Source of the DNA: Sinorhizobium americanum
GTDB lineage: Bacteria; Pseudomonadota; Alphaproteobacteria; Rhizobiales; Rhizobiaceae
Length of the DNA stretch: 34,063 nt
Direction: 5' to 3'
Assembly (NCBI RefSeq): GCF_001651855.1
Contig: NZ_LNQC01000046.1
Coordinates: 1 to 34,063 of the forward strand
Shown: piece after piece, positions 32,585 through 34,063 of the stretch
Numbering within the stretch: the stretch's first letter is position 1
How the letters are laid out: every line of letters begins with the position of its first letter
Program-made: the position numbers and the translations under genes
Notes under the pieces: model-generated
Told to the model about the DNA's origin: nothing
What the model saw: only the letters and a program-made list of their open reading frames with translations
The model's database searches: none

Positions 32585-33526
32585 TTACGCGCCGTCTCCT
32601 GCGACCTGCCAGACCGAGATGCCGAGTCGGCGGGCCTTGTCGGCAAGATTGCCGGTGATACCAGAGCCGGGAAAGATGATGACGCCAGCCGGCATGACCG
32701 AGAGCATGTCGTCGTTGCGGCGGAAGGGTGCCGCCTTGGCGTGCTTCGTCCAGTTCGGCTTGAAGGCGATCTGCGTCACCTTGCGCGCCTCGGCCCAGCA
32801 GGCGGCAATTCGCTCGGCGCCCTTCGGCGAGCCGCCATGCAGCAGGACCATGTCGGGGTACTTCGCATGCACCTGATCGAGCTTGGTCCAGATCAGTTCG
32901 TGATCGTTATAGTCGATGCCACCTCCGAAGGCGATCTTGGTGCCGGCCGGGATCAGCACCTCGGTCTCAGTGCGGCGGCGGGCGGAGAGAAAGTCGCGGC
33001 TGTCGATCATCGCCGCCGTCATGTTGGCATGGTTGACCTTGGAGCCGTTGCGCGGCCGCCATGCCGATCCGGTCTCAGCCTCGAAGAGGTCGGCGGCACA
33101 GTCGCGCATGAACTCGAAGGCGTTGCGGCGTTCAAGTAGCGTGATGCCTTCGGCAATCAGGCGCTCGAGCTCGACGCTCTTGACCTCGCTGCCATCCTGC
33201 TCGCGCTGCCCGGTGCGTTGCGCATCCTCGTTGCGATCGAGTTCGCGCTGGATGCGCTCGCCGGCCCGGTGGAAGAGATTGACCGTCGACCAGAGCAGGC
33301 TCTCGAGATCGGGCTCCAGCCGCGTATCGCCGAGCATTTCGAACAGGGAGTGGAAGACCGCGGTCAGCGCCGACTGGACCGCAGGCTCTTCGGGCAGTGG
33401 CCGCGGGTCGGGCTCGTCCTGGAAGCGGCGGTGGCCGTAGAGCTGCATCTCGTAGATGAAGCGGTCGGTCGGGGAATAGGCATGGTGCGGCTCGAGGGCG
33501 ACGTCGAGCGGAAGGGAAAGGTTCAT
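32585..33526 (-). CDS. DUF2493 protein (SLOG-fold C-terminal domain)
   Basis: A 313-residue protein of a family common on rhizobial plasmids and mobile elements. The first 190 residues are helical and unassigned (PTDRFIYEMQLYGHRRFQ, LLERRNAFEFMRDCAADL). The C-terminal part (about 200-310) is the DUF2493/YspA-like SLOG domain, with KIAFGGGIDYNDHELIW, LLHGGSPKGAERIAACWA and VIIFPGSGITGNLADKA, which suggests binding of a nucleotide-like ligand. ATG at 33526 has a GGAGA site; the open frame upstream is Arg/Pro-rich GC-structure and not protein-like. The gene precedes the toxin-antitoxin pair on the same strand, but that pair has its own promoter. Confidence 0.88.
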   Translation of the reverse strand: MNLSLPLDVALEPHHAYSPTDRFIYEMQLYGHRRFQDEPDPRPLPEEPAVQSALTAVFHSLFEMLGDTRLEPDLESLLWSTVNLFHRAGERIQRELDRNEDAQRTGQREQDGSEVKSVELERLIAEGITLLERRNAFEFMRDCAADLFEAETGSAWRPRNGSKVNHANMTAAMIDSRDFLSARRRTETEVLIPAGTKIAFGGGIDYNDHELIWTKLDQVHAKYPDMVLLHGGSPKGAERIAACWAEARKVTQIAFKPNWTKHAKAAPFRRNDDMLSVMPAGVIIFPGSGITGNLADKARRLGISVWQVAGDGA

Positions 33527-33545
33527 GATGGTCTCCGTCGGCTTG

Positions 33546-33700
33546 GGCCGCGCCTCTCGCGGCCTGACGGCGCTCCCTTCCATGCGGGGGTCGGGGCGGA
33601 ACCGCGGCGCTCTCCGAGCCCGCGGCCCAGCGAAGCGCCGGGCGGGAGACAAGACGGTTTCTTGGTTCGCGAGGAATGCCGGGCCGCTTTCGGCCCGGCA
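33546..33700. repeat. Hairpin-rich GC leader upstream of the DUF2493 gene
   Basis: Two strong perfect stems are visible: GGCCGCG-cctct-CGCGGCC (33546-33564) and a 10-base stem TGCCGGGCCG-cttt-CGGCCCGGCA (33677-33700). More GC-rich repeats continue towards 33780. The stretch would be part of the DUF2493 5' untranslated region if transcription starts to its right. Confidence 0.65.
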
Positions 33701-33805
33701 GGGGAAGAAACCCGGCTGACCCGCTGAAGGCCCTGTCGCCCGCGTGGTAAGGGTCGCCCCTCGGAAGGCCCGCGGGCGCGCCATAGAGGCGATCGCCAGG
33801 GCTGG

Positions 33806-33931
33806 CTATTTCTTCCGCGCCGCGCCTTCCCTAGCCTGCCTCTGCCGGCCGGGGTAGCGAGGGGAAAGGGCCAGTGCATCTTCCGGCGCGAGCTGCACCC
33901 TGAGATGGGCGGTCAGCCGGTTCGGGTCCAT
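33806..33931 (-). CDS. Possible small protein, 41 residues
   Basis: A short frame starting MDPNRLTAHLRVQLAPEDAL, with a basic tail ending ARKK. The composition is protein-like and it lies upstream of the DUF2493 gene on the same strand. The ribosome site is poor and the family is unknown to me, so it may be chance. Confidence 0.35.
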   Translation of the reverse strand: MDPNRLTAHLRVQLAPEDALALSPRYPGRQRQAREGAARKK

Positions 33932-34063
33932 CCGGCGCCAGTCGCCGTTGAAATCGCACCGGGCTCCCGGTTACGGCGGCGAAGGGTCGAGGACGTGTGA
34001 AAACGCGGGTGCGTGACTGTCAATGACTGCTACTTTTTTCGCGTGTCGTGACGGCGCGCGCTG
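33932..34063. other. Right edge, no gene seen
   Basis: No protein-like frame was found in the last 132 bases. A perfect TTGACA reads leftward near 34018-34023, which could be a -35 box for the DUF2493 leader, but no matching -10 was found. Confidence 0.35.

Noticed and set aside
33527..33784. An 86-codon N-terminal extension of the DUF2493 protein
   Set aside because: The added residues are Arg/Pro-rich and derive from hairpin DNA; a good ribosome site precedes ATG 33526.

Overview
The window looks like part of a large plasmid (or plasmid-derived replicon) of a Rhizobiaceae-type alphaproteobacterium such as Sinorhizobium/Ensifer, Rhizobium or Agrobacterium. The GC-rich coding, a divergent traA / traC-traD-traG conjugation block of Ti/rhizobial type, a DUF736 gene, a DUF2493 gene and a toxin-antitoxin pair all point that way. 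The species assignment is an inference from gene families and not a database match.

Left third (1-9177). Leftward genes start from a promoter/operator at about 6438-6484. They encode a Tat-exported spermidine/putrescine-type binding protein, its ATPase and one permease in which the two usual membrane subunits are fused. An SDR dehydrogenase, an alpha/beta hydrolase and the first 130 codons of a 2-oxoacid/acetoin dehydrogenase E1 alpha subunit follow. A divergent TetR-type regulator (6649-7356) faces them across a near-perfect inverted repeat. The likely logic is uptake of a small solute, hydrolysis or oxidation, then entry into acyl-CoA metabolism.

Middle (7469-21191). A second leftward cluster carries a SAF-domain homoserine-dehydrogenase-like oxidoreductase and a complete PDH/acetoin-dehydrogenase-like complex (E1 alpha, E1 beta, E2, dihydrolipoyl dehydrogenase). 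A SorC-family sugar-responsive regulator (14381-15361) separates it from a rightward operon with a Tat-exported CUT1-type sugar/polyol binding protein, two permeases, an ATPase and a PfkB-family kinase. Together these look like one catabolic regulon: import of a sugar or polyol, phosphorylation and/or oxidation, and thiamine-dependent cleavage to an acyl-CoA. The substrate cannot be read from the sequence.

Two overlapping genes of unknown function (21210-22488) follow the kinase closely. They lie between the catabolic and conjugation regions.

Right third (22960-34063). A 1536-residue TraA relaxase-helicase reads leftward and traC-traD-traG read rightward from a shared intergenic region that contains a recognisable oriT-like core plus two perfect inverted repeats. 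The plasmid backbone follows, mostly leftward: a 55-residue protein, DUF736, a 131-bp palindromic element with nested stem-loops, a Phd/YefM-type antitoxin with a PemK/MazF-like toxin, and a DUF2493/SLOG-fold protein with a hairpin-rich GC-rich leader. No rRNA, tRNA, CRISPR array or intact insertion sequence was seen.
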